Shown here: positions 1 through 5,818 of the stretch, one piece after another
Layout of the letters: the number at the start of each line of letters is the position of its first letter
Position numbering within the stretch: the stretch's first letter is position 1
Source: an uncultured Oscillospiraceae bacterium
Lineage (GTDB): Bacteria > Bacillota_A > Clostridia > Oscillospirales > Oscillospiraceae
NCBI GenBank assembly: GCA_900754605.1
Contig: CAAEDK010000333.1
Location: forward strand, 1 to 13,123
Direction of reading: 5' to 3'
DNA: 13,123 nt
The notes under the pieces: generated by a model
What the model saw: only the letters and a program-made list of their open reading frames with translations
What the model was told of the DNA's origin: nothing
The model's database searches: none
Position numbers and translations under genes: made by a program

Positions 1-119
1 CAGGGATGCCCTTTGGGGTACTCATACAGCCGGGCCGTCAGGCGGGTCACGCCATAGGACCCTCTGGGGATAGACACCGGCACCCCGTTGTGCTTATAAC
101 TCGTTGTTACTGTGTTCAT
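1..119 (-). CDS. 5' part of an unrecognised small protein (runs off the left edge)
   Basis: The first 39 codons of a minus-strand gene are visible, beginning MNTVTTSYKHNG at an ATG at 119-117. An AAAGGAG ribosome binding site sits 5 bases upstream of the ATG. The visible part continues with VPVSIPRGSYGVTRL and then YEYPKGHP, and the frame is open to the window edge. I do not recognise the family. It follows a spaced-repeat region and lies downstream of the ATPase gene's terminator, so it probably has its own promoter, which I could not place. The good ribosome binding site and open frame support a real gene; the function is unknown. Confidence 0.6.
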   Translation of the reverse strand, partial: MNTVTTSYKHNGVPVSIPRGSYGVTRLTARLYEYPKGHP

Positions 120-313
120 CCAATCTCCTTTCTCGAACCGGGCGGCCGGTTGTTGTATTTATCGGGACATAGAAGCGGGAATAAAAGCGGAGAAAATCAT
201 CAACTTTTTCAAGGGACTTTTCCTGCAAACCAAAAACTTTTTCAAGCGACTTTTATCAGCAAGTATCAACTTTTAGAAAAAATCTTCTGCCTCGAATCCA
301 GCTTTCCAAAAGA
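120..313. other. AT-rich intergenic region upstream of the left-edge gene
   Basis: This gap of about 190 bases lies between the ATPase gene's terminator and the start of the left-edge gene. It is AT-rich from 180 to 310 and contains the 33-bp-spaced repeats described separately. It should hold the promoter of the left-edge gene. No clean -35/-10 pair is visible: GATAAA and TTGAAA hexamers occur on the minus strand but not at good spacing. No RNA gene was recognised. Confidence 0.5.
202..274. repeat. Spaced direct repeat, two strong copies and one weak copy, 33-bp period
   Basis: AACTTTTTCAAGGGACTTTT at 202-221 recurs at 235-254 with one mismatch (GG to GC). A degenerate third copy starting AACTTTT begins at 268. 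The starts (202, 235, 268) are exactly 33 bp apart, about three helical turns, so bound proteins would sit on the same face of the DNA. This layout is typical of protein-binding arrays such as iterons, recombinase arm sites or multi-site operators. The array lies just upstream of the left-edge gene. The first two copies are certain; the role is unknown. Confidence 0.6.
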
Positions 314-344
314 AAATGCCCGCCTGATAAACAAGCGGGCATTT
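314..344 (-). terminator. Rho-independent terminator of the ATPase gene
   Basis: A perfect 10-bp inverted repeat (AAATGCCCGC at 314-323, GCGGGCATTT at 335-344) encloses an 11-base loop. On the minus strand the hairpin is followed by a T-rich run (TTTTCTTTTGG). It begins 15 bases past the stop codon of the ATPase gene. The plus-strand tail is much weaker and no plus-strand gene ends here, so the minus strand is the likely direction. Confidence 0.85.
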
Positions 345-359
345 CATTGAGCTGTGTCT

Positions 360-1571
360 TTAATATTCAGAACTGAGCAGAAAATCGGCTATGTGCATGG
401 TCTTGATCCCCTCGTAATTCCCCCCGGCAAATTCGTCCGTTGTAAGAACATATTTGGGGTAATTGTCGTGTATTTCAAGCAGCCGCTCATATTCCCGCTT
501 TTCTGTCTTTTCCGAATTGATCTCCTGTGTGACCTGAACATAAATTTTCTCGTTCTGCCGCACCGCTACAAAATCAATCTCTCCATCGCTGGTCTTTCCC
601 ACATTGACGGTATATCCCCGGCGGCAAAGCTCCAGGTACACAATGTTTTCAAGGCTGGAAGCCACGCTGTCCGCGTTATAACCGAGAACGCTGTACCGCA
701 GGGCGGTATCGGCCAGATAGAACTTTTCCTGAGTTTTCAGGATTTCCTTTCCCTGCAAATCGTATCTGGAGCAACGGTGAAGCAGATATGCCTTTTCCAG
801 CTTTTCCAAATAACTGTAAACCGTTTCATTGTCAAGGGCGCGGCGCTCTGCTTTCAGGTAGTCCGCAATCGACTTTGCCGAAAAGGTGTTGCCGACATTG
901 TTGAAGGTATATTTGACAACGCGCTCCAGTTGGTCGATTTTTCTGACCTGATTTCGTTTTACAATGTCTGAAAAGATTGTGGAATTATATATATCCCTGA
1001 CAATCGTGTAGATCTCATCCTGAGAAAACTCCTGCAAATGGGTTGCCGGGAATCCGCCCAGACGGACATAATTTGCAAGCTCGGCTTTGGGTTCCCCGAC
1101 AGTCGTGAACTTGCTTCTGAACATCAGATATTCGCTGAAGGACAGCGTAAAAATGCGGAAAGACACATACCGGCCAGTAAGGTAGGTGGAGATTTCCGAG
1201 GACATCATCCGGGAGTTGGAGCCTGTGATATACAGGTCAACATCAAAGTCGGACGCCAGGGAATTTACAACCTTTTCCCACCCCCTGATCTCCTGTACCT
1301 CGTCCAGAAACAGGTAGGTCTTTCCGTCCGGGCAAAGACGCTCCTTCAACTGTGCGTACATCTGCTTTGCCGTCATATCCTCAAATTCCATAGAATCGTA
1401 ACGGCAGCTTATCATGCGTTCAGCCGGAATATTCCGCTCGGTCTTTAACCGTTCCATAATCATCTTCAATATTGTGGATTTCCCGCAGCGGCGTACCCCT
1501 GTGAGTATCTTTACAAACGGGGTATCGGCATAAGCCATGATCTTATCCACATATAACGGCCTGTCAATCAT
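360..1571 (-). CDS. AAA+ ATPase of the AAA_14 / DUF4143 family
   Basis: A predicted 403-residue cytoplasmic ATPase. The Walker A motif GVRRCGKST is at residues 25-33, the Walker B motif LFLDEVQE at 87-94, and a sensor-1-like ITGSNS at 115-120. The C-terminal half has the DUF4143 layout: a helical winged-helix-like part (about 205-290), then a restriction-nuclease-like fold with YLEL (313-316), GEIDF (330-334) and VQVTQE. The last replaces the usual ExK of PD-(D/E)XK enzymes, so nuclease activity is doubtful. An ATG also exists at 1586, but GGAGGTG lies inside those five codons and is correctly spaced for the ATG at 1571, which I chose. The gene has its own promoter and terminator and is separate from the mobilization cassette. 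Family members are common passengers of bacterial and archaeal genomes and mobile elements, and their biological role is poorly defined. Family assignment is firm; function is not. Confidence 0.92.
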   Translation of the reverse strand: MIDRPLYVDKIMAYADTPFVKILTGVRRCGKSTILKMIMERLKTERNIPAERMISCRYDSMEFEDMTAKQMYAQLKERLCPDGKTYLFLDEVQEIRGWEKVVNSLASDFDVDLYITGSNSRMMSSEISTYLTGRYVSFRIFTLSFSEYLMFRSKFTTVGEPKAELANYVRLGGFPATHLQEFSQDEIYTIVRDIYNSTIFSDIVKRNQVRKIDQLERVVKYTFNNVGNTFSAKSIADYLKAERRALDNETVYSYLEKLEKAYLLHRCSRYDLQGKEILKTQEKFYLADTALRYSVLGYNADSVASSLENIVYLELCRRGYTVNVGKTSDGEIDFVAVRQNEKIYVQVTQEINSEKTEKREYERLLEIHDNYPKYVLTTDEFAGGNYEGIKTMHIADFLLSSEY

Positions 1572-1594
1572 CGTGACCACCTCCATTTGTAAAT

Positions 1595-1623
1595 AGTATA
1601 TCGCAAAACCTGTTTGCGGTCAA
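1595..1623 (-). promoter_or_regulatory. Strong sigma-A-type promoter of the ATPase gene
   Basis: On the minus strand TTGACC (1623-1618) and TATACT (1600-1595) are separated by exactly 17 bases. Each hexamer differs from consensus at one position. The -10 lies about 9 bases upstream of the alternative ATG at 1586 and 24 bases upstream of the chosen start at 1571, so the leader is very short. The octamer repeats fill the spacer, touch the -35 and abut the -10, so a bound repressor would block polymerase. Confidence 0.8.
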
Positions 1624-1651
1624 TTAGTTTTGCGATTATAAACCGCAAAAC
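1602..1651. promoter_or_regulatory. Operator-like cluster of four CGCAAAAC half-sites
   Basis: On the plus strand, CGCAAAAC (1602-1609) faces GTTTGCG (1612-1618), and GTTTTGCG (1627-1634) faces CGCAAAAC (1644-1651). Three copies are identical octamers in one or the other orientation and the fourth lacks one base. The first pair occupies the promoter spacer. The second pair encloses TTATAA and, on the minus strand, a perfect TATAAT hexamer that could be a second -10. No separate regulator gene is adjacent, so autoregulation or an element- or host-encoded regulator is inferred. Confidence 0.65.
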
Positions 1652-1692
1652 ATTTCGACAATTTATTTGACTGCGGATTAGCCCAAGAAACA

Positions 1693-2928
1693 CTACGGTT
1701 CCATACCCCTGTCCTTGTGCCGTAAATACCAGTCCTTTTTGGCGGCTTTGGAAAGATCACCTCCCATAGCCTTTTGGCAATCGTCGTACTCCATACCCAT
1801 GTTGACGGCGTTCTGTTCTAACGCCATCAGGATTTCACAGATCAACCGCTCTGTATAGTAGGCTTTTCGGGCCTCGGCATACTCAAAAGCTCCGGTTTCC
1901 CGATCCTTGCGGAGCATGGTGCGTATGGCCTCCAATACCTTGTTGGCAATCAGTTTGTCCGCCTCCGCGATTCCTTTCTGCCGCTGTTCCTCCACATGGG
2001 CAGGGTCAGCGTCATAGAGCATGGAAAGCTGGCACTTGGCGTCCGCATACTCGTTTACCAGATCACCAATGTACTTACAGTCTGTTTTTAAGCTGCCGAT
2101 AAAAGCATTCAGTTCGGCCTTAACTTCCTCCGGCAGCAATTTGTAGGCCAGACGGCCTTTTTTGGGCATCTTTTCTTTCAGGACAAACAGGCCGGGGATA
2201 AATCGGGCCATCCCATCCGCACTCAAAACACCATCAAGTGGGGCGGCTCCCAGCTCATCATCCGTGATATGGCCAAAGGCTTCCCGCAGTCGCTTGTATT
2301 CGGTAGGATGAAGCTGCTCCATATATTGCTCAAACTCATCAACCAGATCAACGGCAGCAGTAGTAAGCCGCTCTCTGGCCCGCTGCTTCGTTTCACAATA
2401 CGCCTGTATTTTCTCCGCAAAGGTGTCACGGATCAACTGCCTGCGTATTTTATCCGGGATGCTGGGGTGAACAAAGGGGACCATAGTGCGCTGGTTCTTA
2501 TCCCAGAACACCACATGGATGTGCGGATGGCCCCGTTCATTGTGGTGGGCAGCCACCCATTGTAGGTTCTGAACCCGGATTCCATTATACTTTGCCAGCG
2601 TTAAAATATGACGCTCCATATAGTCCTCCCAGGCTTTGCGATCGGTCAGCCCCAGCTCGGCCGCTGTTTCCGGGGAAAAGGAGATGATCCCTCGATACAT
2701 ATTCACTCGGCGGCAGGACAGCTCCCGCACCAGACGGGCCGCCTCCTGCCAGGTTGCAAACTCCTGTACCTCACCGGGTTCCAGCTTCCCGAACAGACCG
2801 TGGCGCATCCCCTCATTCTTTACCGCGCCGGGACGGGTGGCAATATAGCCGATGTGGGCATAGTTGCACTTGGGCGTCTTTTTCTGATTGGGGTGCCGGT
2901 GGCGCTGTTTATAAATCAGGATCGACAC
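1693..2928 (-). CDS. MOBP-type conjugative relaxase (MobP3/MobL-like)
   Basis: A predicted 411-residue relaxase that nicks one strand at the origin of transfer, stays covalently attached to the 5' end and pilots it to the recipient. The N-terminal GYIATRPG (residues 27-34) is the motif I region, with Tyr28 the best candidate nucleophile. The histidine cluster AAHHNERGHPHIHVVFW (126-142) carries the HxH metal site (His134, His136, His138). The C-terminal half is helical and charged and could contact partner proteins. The start is GTG at 2928, behind AGGGGGG with 5 bases of spacing. The gene overlaps the last 20 bases of the ribbon-helix-helix gene, so the two are probably translationally coupled. 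No clear terminator follows the stop. The relaxase class is certain; the exact MOBP subfamily is from memory of sequence style and should be confirmed with a profile. Confidence 0.93.
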   Translation of the reverse strand: MSILIYKQRHRHPNQKKTPKCNYAHIGYIATRPGAVKNEGMRHGLFGKLEPGEVQEFATWQEAARLVRELSCRRVNMYRGIISFSPETAAELGLTDRKAWEDYMERHILTLAKYNGIRVQNLQWVAAHHNERGHPHIHVVFWDKNQRTMVPFVHPSIPDKIRRQLIRDTFAEKIQAYCETKQRARERLTTAAVDLVDEFEQYMEQLHPTEYKRLREAFGHITDDELGAAPLDGVLSADGMARFIPGLFVLKEKMPKKGRLAYKLLPEEVKAELNAFIGSLKTDCKYIGDLVNEYADAKCQLSMLYDADPAHVEEQRQKGIAEADKLIANKVLEAIRTMLRKDRETGAFEYAEARKAYYTERLICEILMALEQNAVNMGMEYDDCQKAMGGDLSKAAKKDWYLRHKDRGMEP

Positions 2929-3391
2929 GACTGCCCCCCTGAACAGCTCGAATCGCTTTTTTCATTTCCTCGTCATCCAGAAAAATACGCAGGGCGTCGG
3001 CGTTCTTTTGGTTTGCAAACGCCAACGCCTTTTTTCGGGCCGCCGCCTCGATCTTCTCAAAAGAGGAATAGCGGTCCCGGTCGATCAGGTCTGCGATAAT
3101 GGCGATATTGGCATAGTAGCCTGCGGCGGATATGATTGTCAGGCGGTTGATAAGTCCGGCCAGCCGGTTTCCCAGCCCCTTGATCTGTCCGCTGAGTTCC
3201 TGCCGAATTACGCCGCTTATCATGTCGATGTTCTCAGCGGTACTTTCCAAATCCAGGTATTCATCAATCGCCCGCCGTACCTCCTTAGAGAAGTCCGTCC
3301 CATTTCTGGCCGCCAGCTTATTGAGCGCCCGAATGGTGTCCGGGGGCAGATGGATGGTTTTGCGCTCGGTTCGGATCGGGGATTCTTTCAA
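2909..3391 (-). CDS. Ribbon-helix-helix mobilization accessory protein (MobC-like)
   Basis: A predicted 160-residue DNA-binding partner of the relaxase. Residues 1-45 fit a ribbon-helix-helix fold: an RTERKTIHLPPDT strand, then two helices including ALNKLAARNGTDFSKEVRRAID. A helical C-terminal part (about 55-110) includes a hydrophobic stretch LTIISAAGYYANIAIIADLI that may mediate oligomerization. I chose TTG at 3391 because AAGGGAGG ends 6 bases upstream of it. An ATG at 3409 and a TTG at 3421 are in frame but have no ribosome binding site. The gene lies between the candidate origin of transfer and the relaxase, as expected for a protein that binds the origin, recruits the relaxase and represses its own promoter. 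The product class is well supported; the start is moderately sure. Confidence 0.85.
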   Translation of the reverse strand: MKESPIRTERKTIHLPPDTIRALNKLAARNGTDFSKEVRRAIDEYLDLESTAENIDMISGVIRQELSGQIKGLGNRLAGLINRLTIISAAGYYANIAIIADLIDRDRYSSFEKIEAAARKKALAFANQKNADALRIFLDDEEMKKAIRAVQGGSRVDPDL

Positions 3392-3411
3392 GTCAAGCCT
3401 CCCTTCCATAA

Positions 3412-3431
3412 GGTGTGACAAAAATCACACC
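3412..3431. promoter_or_regulatory. Palindrome GGTGTGA-N6-TCACACC upstream of the mobilization genes
   Basis: A perfect 7-bp inverted repeat with a 6-base spacer lies 20 bases upstream of the likely start of the ribbon-helix-helix gene, covering the untranslated leader or promoter. It is a good candidate for an autoregulatory operator or an accessory-protein site at the edge of the origin of transfer. A possible -10 (TATGAT) lies upstream on the minus strand at 3448-3443, without a convincing -35. Confidence 0.5.
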
Positions 3432-3532
3432 AAAATCAAAAAATCATACCTTGTAAAATTCTCAAAAACCCGTTGAAAGCACGGCTTTCAAGCAGTCGGC
3501 CCGCCGTCAGGTATGACGGCTATTCCTGCCTT

Positions 3533-3570
3533 AACCTGGGAAACACAGGCTGCGCCTGCGTTTCCCGGTT
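3533..3570. repeat. Long hairpin just 3' of the proposed nick
   Basis: AACCTGGGAAACACAGGC (3533-3550) pairs with GCCTGCGTTTCCCGGTT (3554-3570) across a 3-base TGC loop, with one bulged T and one mismatch. There is no T-tract on either strand, so it is unlikely to be a terminator. It begins 5 bases after the proposed nick, so it would be among the first structures formed in single-stranded transferred DNA. It could serve termination of transfer, a single-strand origin or a single-strand promoter. Confidence 0.6.
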
Positions 3571-3572
3571 GC

Positions 3573-3591
3573 GGGGCGCCCCGGTGGGGCG
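3573..3591. repeat. GC-rich palindromes between oriT and the end of the long operon
   Basis: The GGGGCGCCCC palindrome (3573-3582) overlaps a second stem, CGCCCC (3577-3582) with GGGGCG (3586-3591) around a GGT loop. The two structures are mutually exclusive. Neither is followed by a T-run, so they do not make a convincing terminator for the operon ending at 3623. They may belong to the origin region. Confidence 0.45.
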
Positions 3592-3622
3592 GTCAATACG
3601 GATGGAATGAGAAGTGAGAGGG

Positions 3623-4600
3623 TCAGCGTTCCATCTCGTCCTCCGGTTCCTCGGCGGGTTCCCAATCGGTGAAGATCTCCGCCATGATCTGCTCCTTGCT
3701 CCCACGGACGGAGCTGCCCTGCGTTTCATAATCCCGCAGACCGTTCATCCGTTCCGGGATAGCAAAAAAGGCAAAGCGCCCGTCCTTCATCTGCGTCAAA
3801 AGCCGCATTTCACAGCCGGATGAGGGGTCCATGCCGCTCATCAGTTTTTCTAATGTCCCCACCTTTTCTGCCGCTTCACGGACAATGGAGCGGAACATAT
3901 CGGACGGGATCTCTACATTCCAAACAGCGTAATCATCACGCCCGTGGCAGGTGATGGTCTGAATGGCCGTGCAGGGAACGCCGGTGAATTTATCTAAAGC
4001 GGAGGATAGCAGTGCCTCGGCTTCCGGCTCCAGATAGCCGCACAGATCCAATTCCACCGAATTTGCGACGGCTGCGGCCTCTTTCCCGGTCAGCACGATG
4101 TCCACATTGTTTCTCTCATAGGAAAATCCACGCCCATTCAGCATCAGGGAACACTCGGCGGCGATGCGGAACATCCGGAAATAATCGTCCGCCGTTTCAC
4201 CCAGCGTCTTGCCGGTGGCGAAGGATTGAAAATACCGTTTGCCATCACTGTTTCGACAGGCCAGGGAAATATCCAGGTAAATTCCCTCGCTGGAGCCGAA
4301 ATTCGGGATGCAAAGGGCTTCTTCAAACTCAGGCAATTCACCAGACAACTCATCAGAATATAAAAAGTATTCGTCCGGGAGAAGTCCGTGAGTCTCCAAA
4401 TGCGTTTTCAGCTTATCAAAGGTTTCCTTGGCGTCAGCCATGCCGATGTGCTTGACCCGGTGGTTCTCATCAGGTTTGCTCCATCGGTCCAGCTCAAACG
4501 AATGAAGCGATCCGCTTTTTGTCAAAGCGGGATTTCGTTTCGGCACATCAAAGCCATATATACCGGGATTTTCGGTATATTCCTCGTACTTCTGGCACAT
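3623..4600 (-). CDS. Uncharacterised element protein, main part of a probably frameshifted gene
   Basis: A 325-codon frame with good coding character whose family I do not recognise. It is acidic and soluble, with no membrane segment. Recognisable stretches include LLPDEYFLYSDELSG (73-87), GRDDYAVWNVEIPSDMF (about 220-236) and a C-terminal MKDGRFAFFAIPERMNGLRD, and it ends in an acidic tail EEPEDEMER. The ATG at 4600 has no ribosome binding site in range, and the upstream sequence reads like protein in a different frame (4522-4740). I therefore infer that the two frames were once one gene of about 370 codons. It is the last gene of the long operon and lies next to the candidate origin of transfer, so under RP4-like polarity it would be the first gene to enter a recipient. 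Confidence 0.75.
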   Translation of the reverse strand: MCQKYEEYTENPGIYGFDVPKRNPALTKSGSLHSFELDRWSKPDENHRVKHIGMADAKETFDKLKTHLETHGLLPDEYFLYSDELSGELPEFEEALCIPNFGSSEGIYLDISLACRNSDGKRYFQSFATGKTLGETADDYFRMFRIAAECSLMLNGRGFSYERNNVDIVLTGKEAAAVANSVELDLCGYLEPEAEALLSSALDKFTGVPCTAIQTITCHGRDDYAVWNVEIPSDMFRSIVREAAEKVGTLEKLMSGMDPSSGCEMRLLTQMKDGRFAFFAIPERMNGLRDYETQGSSVRGSKEQIMAEIFTDWEPAEEPEDEMER

Positions 4601-4740
4601 ATTTCGTGATAAAATTCCGTAAATCCCTGGCCGTTTATCCGCTCTTTACATTCTTCAATGAGATCACACCACTGGCGACAGGCTTCATCCATCATTCTTG
4701 CTCTCTGAATAAACTGGCTTTTACTAAGCACCTGTATCAA
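4522..4740 (-). CDS. N-terminal fragment of the gene continued at 3623-4600 (frameshift)
   Basis: A 72-codon frame that starts at or near the stop codon of the TOPRIM gene. The TTG at 4740 is only 1 base from GGAGG; a GTG at 4731, 10 bases from it, is the more usable start. The first ~48 codons look like real protein (a helical segment with RARMMDEACRQWCDLIEE, then GFTEFYHEIC). The last 26 codons overlap the next frame and look like random read-through. One missing base near 4594-4600 would turn FYHEIC into a continuous reading with QKYEEYTENPG of the following frame. I see no canonical slippery heptamer in the overlap, so a mutation or sequencing error is likelier than programmed frameshifting. 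Confidence 0.6.
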   Translation of the reverse strand: MIQVLSKSQFIQRARMMDEACRQWCDLIEECKERINGQGFTEFYHEICARSTRNIPKIPVYMALMCRNEIPL

Positions 4741-5807
4741 GCCTCCATTTCTTGTTCATCTTCATTTTCGGGTTCTTCAACAGCGCCCTTGTTAAATTCC
4801 GCCTCCAGCTCTGCCATCCGCAGACGGTCTAAATCCTCCACGGTGCGGCCTTTCCGCCGTTCCACCAGGTCGGTATTAAAATCATTCAGGTGTGGAACAT
4901 GGATAGCACACTGGAAACCCCGCCCGGTATATTCACGCACCCACTTGGCCGCCGTGAGCTGTCCCCAATTCCGAAATTGCCCATCCTTGTCACGGGCCAG
5001 ATAATCATTGTCCACCGCAAACACCAGCCGCTTGACCTGCGGGTGGCCCTCCAGATAGCGGTCAATGGCCCCATTCCAGAGGCAGCCGGTGGAGATACGG
5101 TGATCCTCCGTCCAGTCCCGCCCATAGAAATCAGCGGCGATGGACGCATGACTCATCAGGTCGATAGGGGCCTCGGTAACGATGAGCAAGTCACTTGTTC
5201 CCTCATGGAAAAAAGGATAGCTTTTATCGGAGCCGGTGGCGTCCATCTTGAACGAACTGTTTTCTCTGGCAGCCCGCATGGAACAGTACCGGGGCGCCCC
5301 TTCGGAATCGTAACCGACAAACACGCAGTTGCCATACTTTTTCTCCTGATAGATCATCTTCCGGTTCATAAAATGACTGACGATTTGTGGGCTGATACCC
5401 CGGACGGACACCAGATACCAATAGGCCCGCTTCATGTTCTCCGCCTTGTCCGGCAGCTCCAACGGCCCGCGCTCTTTCTTCTCATAGGGCGTTACCTGTC
5501 GTGTTTCCGCTACATATTCCTTGCCGATCAGCTTGCCCACCGCCTCCGGGAAGGACAGGTTTTCCTCCCGCATGACAAAATCAATGGCGCCGCCCTTGAT
5601 GCCGTCATCCGGTCCCGTCCACTGGAAAAAGCGGTTGTTTTCCGGGAAGATATACAGGCCGCCGCTGTGCTTCATGTGGACGGCCTTGCGGCCAGCCTTT
5701 TCCGGCTCATAGCCATACCCACGGGCAAGAGAAAGAATATCCACGCTGTTTGCCTGCCGTATCTCCTCCTCGGTGAATTTATGATACACGGCGGCGCTTC
5801 TTCGCAT
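4737..5807 (-). CDS. DUF3991 and TOPRIM domain protein (primase-like)
   Basis: A predicted 356-residue DNA-metabolism protein. Residues 45-98 resemble the region of DnaG around its zinc finger (YIFPENNRFFQW, GGAIDFVM, SFPEAVGKLIG) but lack the CHC2 cysteines. Residues 122-200 fit DUF3991. Residues 205-305 are a TOPRIM fold with the conserved glutamate in VTEAPIDLMS (Glu212) and the acidic pair in FAVDNDYL (Asp266, Asp268). HLNDFNTDL (306-314) follows, and the protein ends in an acidic tail EDEQEMEA. The ATG at 5807 follows GAGGTG with 7 bases of spacing, 11 bases after the preceding stop. Proteins of this type are widespread in Gram-positive conjugative elements, where a role in priming or processing transferred DNA is suspected. 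No primase catalytic core is visible beyond the TOPRIM, so polymerase activity is not claimed. Confidence 0.9.
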   Translation of the reverse strand: MRRSAAVYHKFTEEEIRQANSVDILSLARGYGYEPEKAGRKAVHMKHSGGLYIFPENNRFFQWTGPDDGIKGGAIDFVMREENLSFPEAVGKLIGKEYVAETRQVTPYEKKERGPLELPDKAENMKRAYWYLVSVRGISPQIVSHFMNRKMIYQEKKYGNCVFVGYDSEGAPRYCSMRAARENSSFKMDATGSDKSYPFFHEGTSDLLIVTEAPIDLMSHASIAADFYGRDWTEDHRISTGCLWNGAIDRYLEGHPQVKRLVFAVDNDYLARDKDGQFRNWGQLTAAKWVREYTGRGFQCAIHVPHLNDFNTDLVERRKGRTVEDLDRLRMAELEAEFNKGAVEEPENEDEQEMEA

Positions 5808-5818
5808 AAACCATCACC

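Larger units (their letters stand above)
3444..3591 (+). other. oriT: Candidate origin of transfer (oriT) with nick site near 3528/3529
   Basis: This non-coding stretch upstream of the mobilization cassette is packed with inverted repeats. TTGAAAGC (3473-3480) and GCTTTCAA (3484-3491) form a perfect 8-bp stem. GCCGTCA (3503-3509) and TGACGGC (3514-3520) form a 7-bp stem directly followed by TATTCCTGCC (3521-3530). The TCCTG/C core, starting right after the stem arm with the proposed nick 8 bases from the arm, matches the RP4 layout (arm, CTATCCTG, nick) used by MOBP relaxases. TCATACC (3444-3450) also pairs with GGTATGA (3510-3516) over a longer distance. By analogy the cleaved strand is the plus strand, with nicking between 3528 and 3529. 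The structure is seen; the function is inferred. Confidence 0.75.

Noticed and set aside
1..119. TnpW- or excisionase-like small protein
   Set aside because: Position and size suggested it, but the 39 visible residues show no motif of either family, so I left it unnamed.
202..300. CRISPR array
   Set aside because: There are only two good repeat copies, spacers of 13 bases and no cas genes; this does not fit a CRISPR.
6..350. 114-codon plus-strand open frame at the left edge
   Set aside because: It runs through the repeats, the terminator hairpin and the start of a minus-strand gene with a good ribosome binding site, and its translation looks random.
354..971. 205-codon plus-strand open frame opposite the ATPase gene
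   Set aside because: The minus-strand ATPase has Walker motifs, a promoter and a terminator; the plus frame has none of these.
1638..1665. Second ATPase promoter using TATAAT on the minus strand inside the octamer cluster
   Set aside because: The -10 hexamer is perfect, but the best upstream -35 (TTGTCG) is only 15 bases away, so I do not annotate it as a separate promoter.
3533..3570. Rho-independent terminator for the long operon
   Set aside because: The hairpin is long but neither strand has a T-run after it, and it sits beside the proposed nick, so an oriT-related role is more likely.
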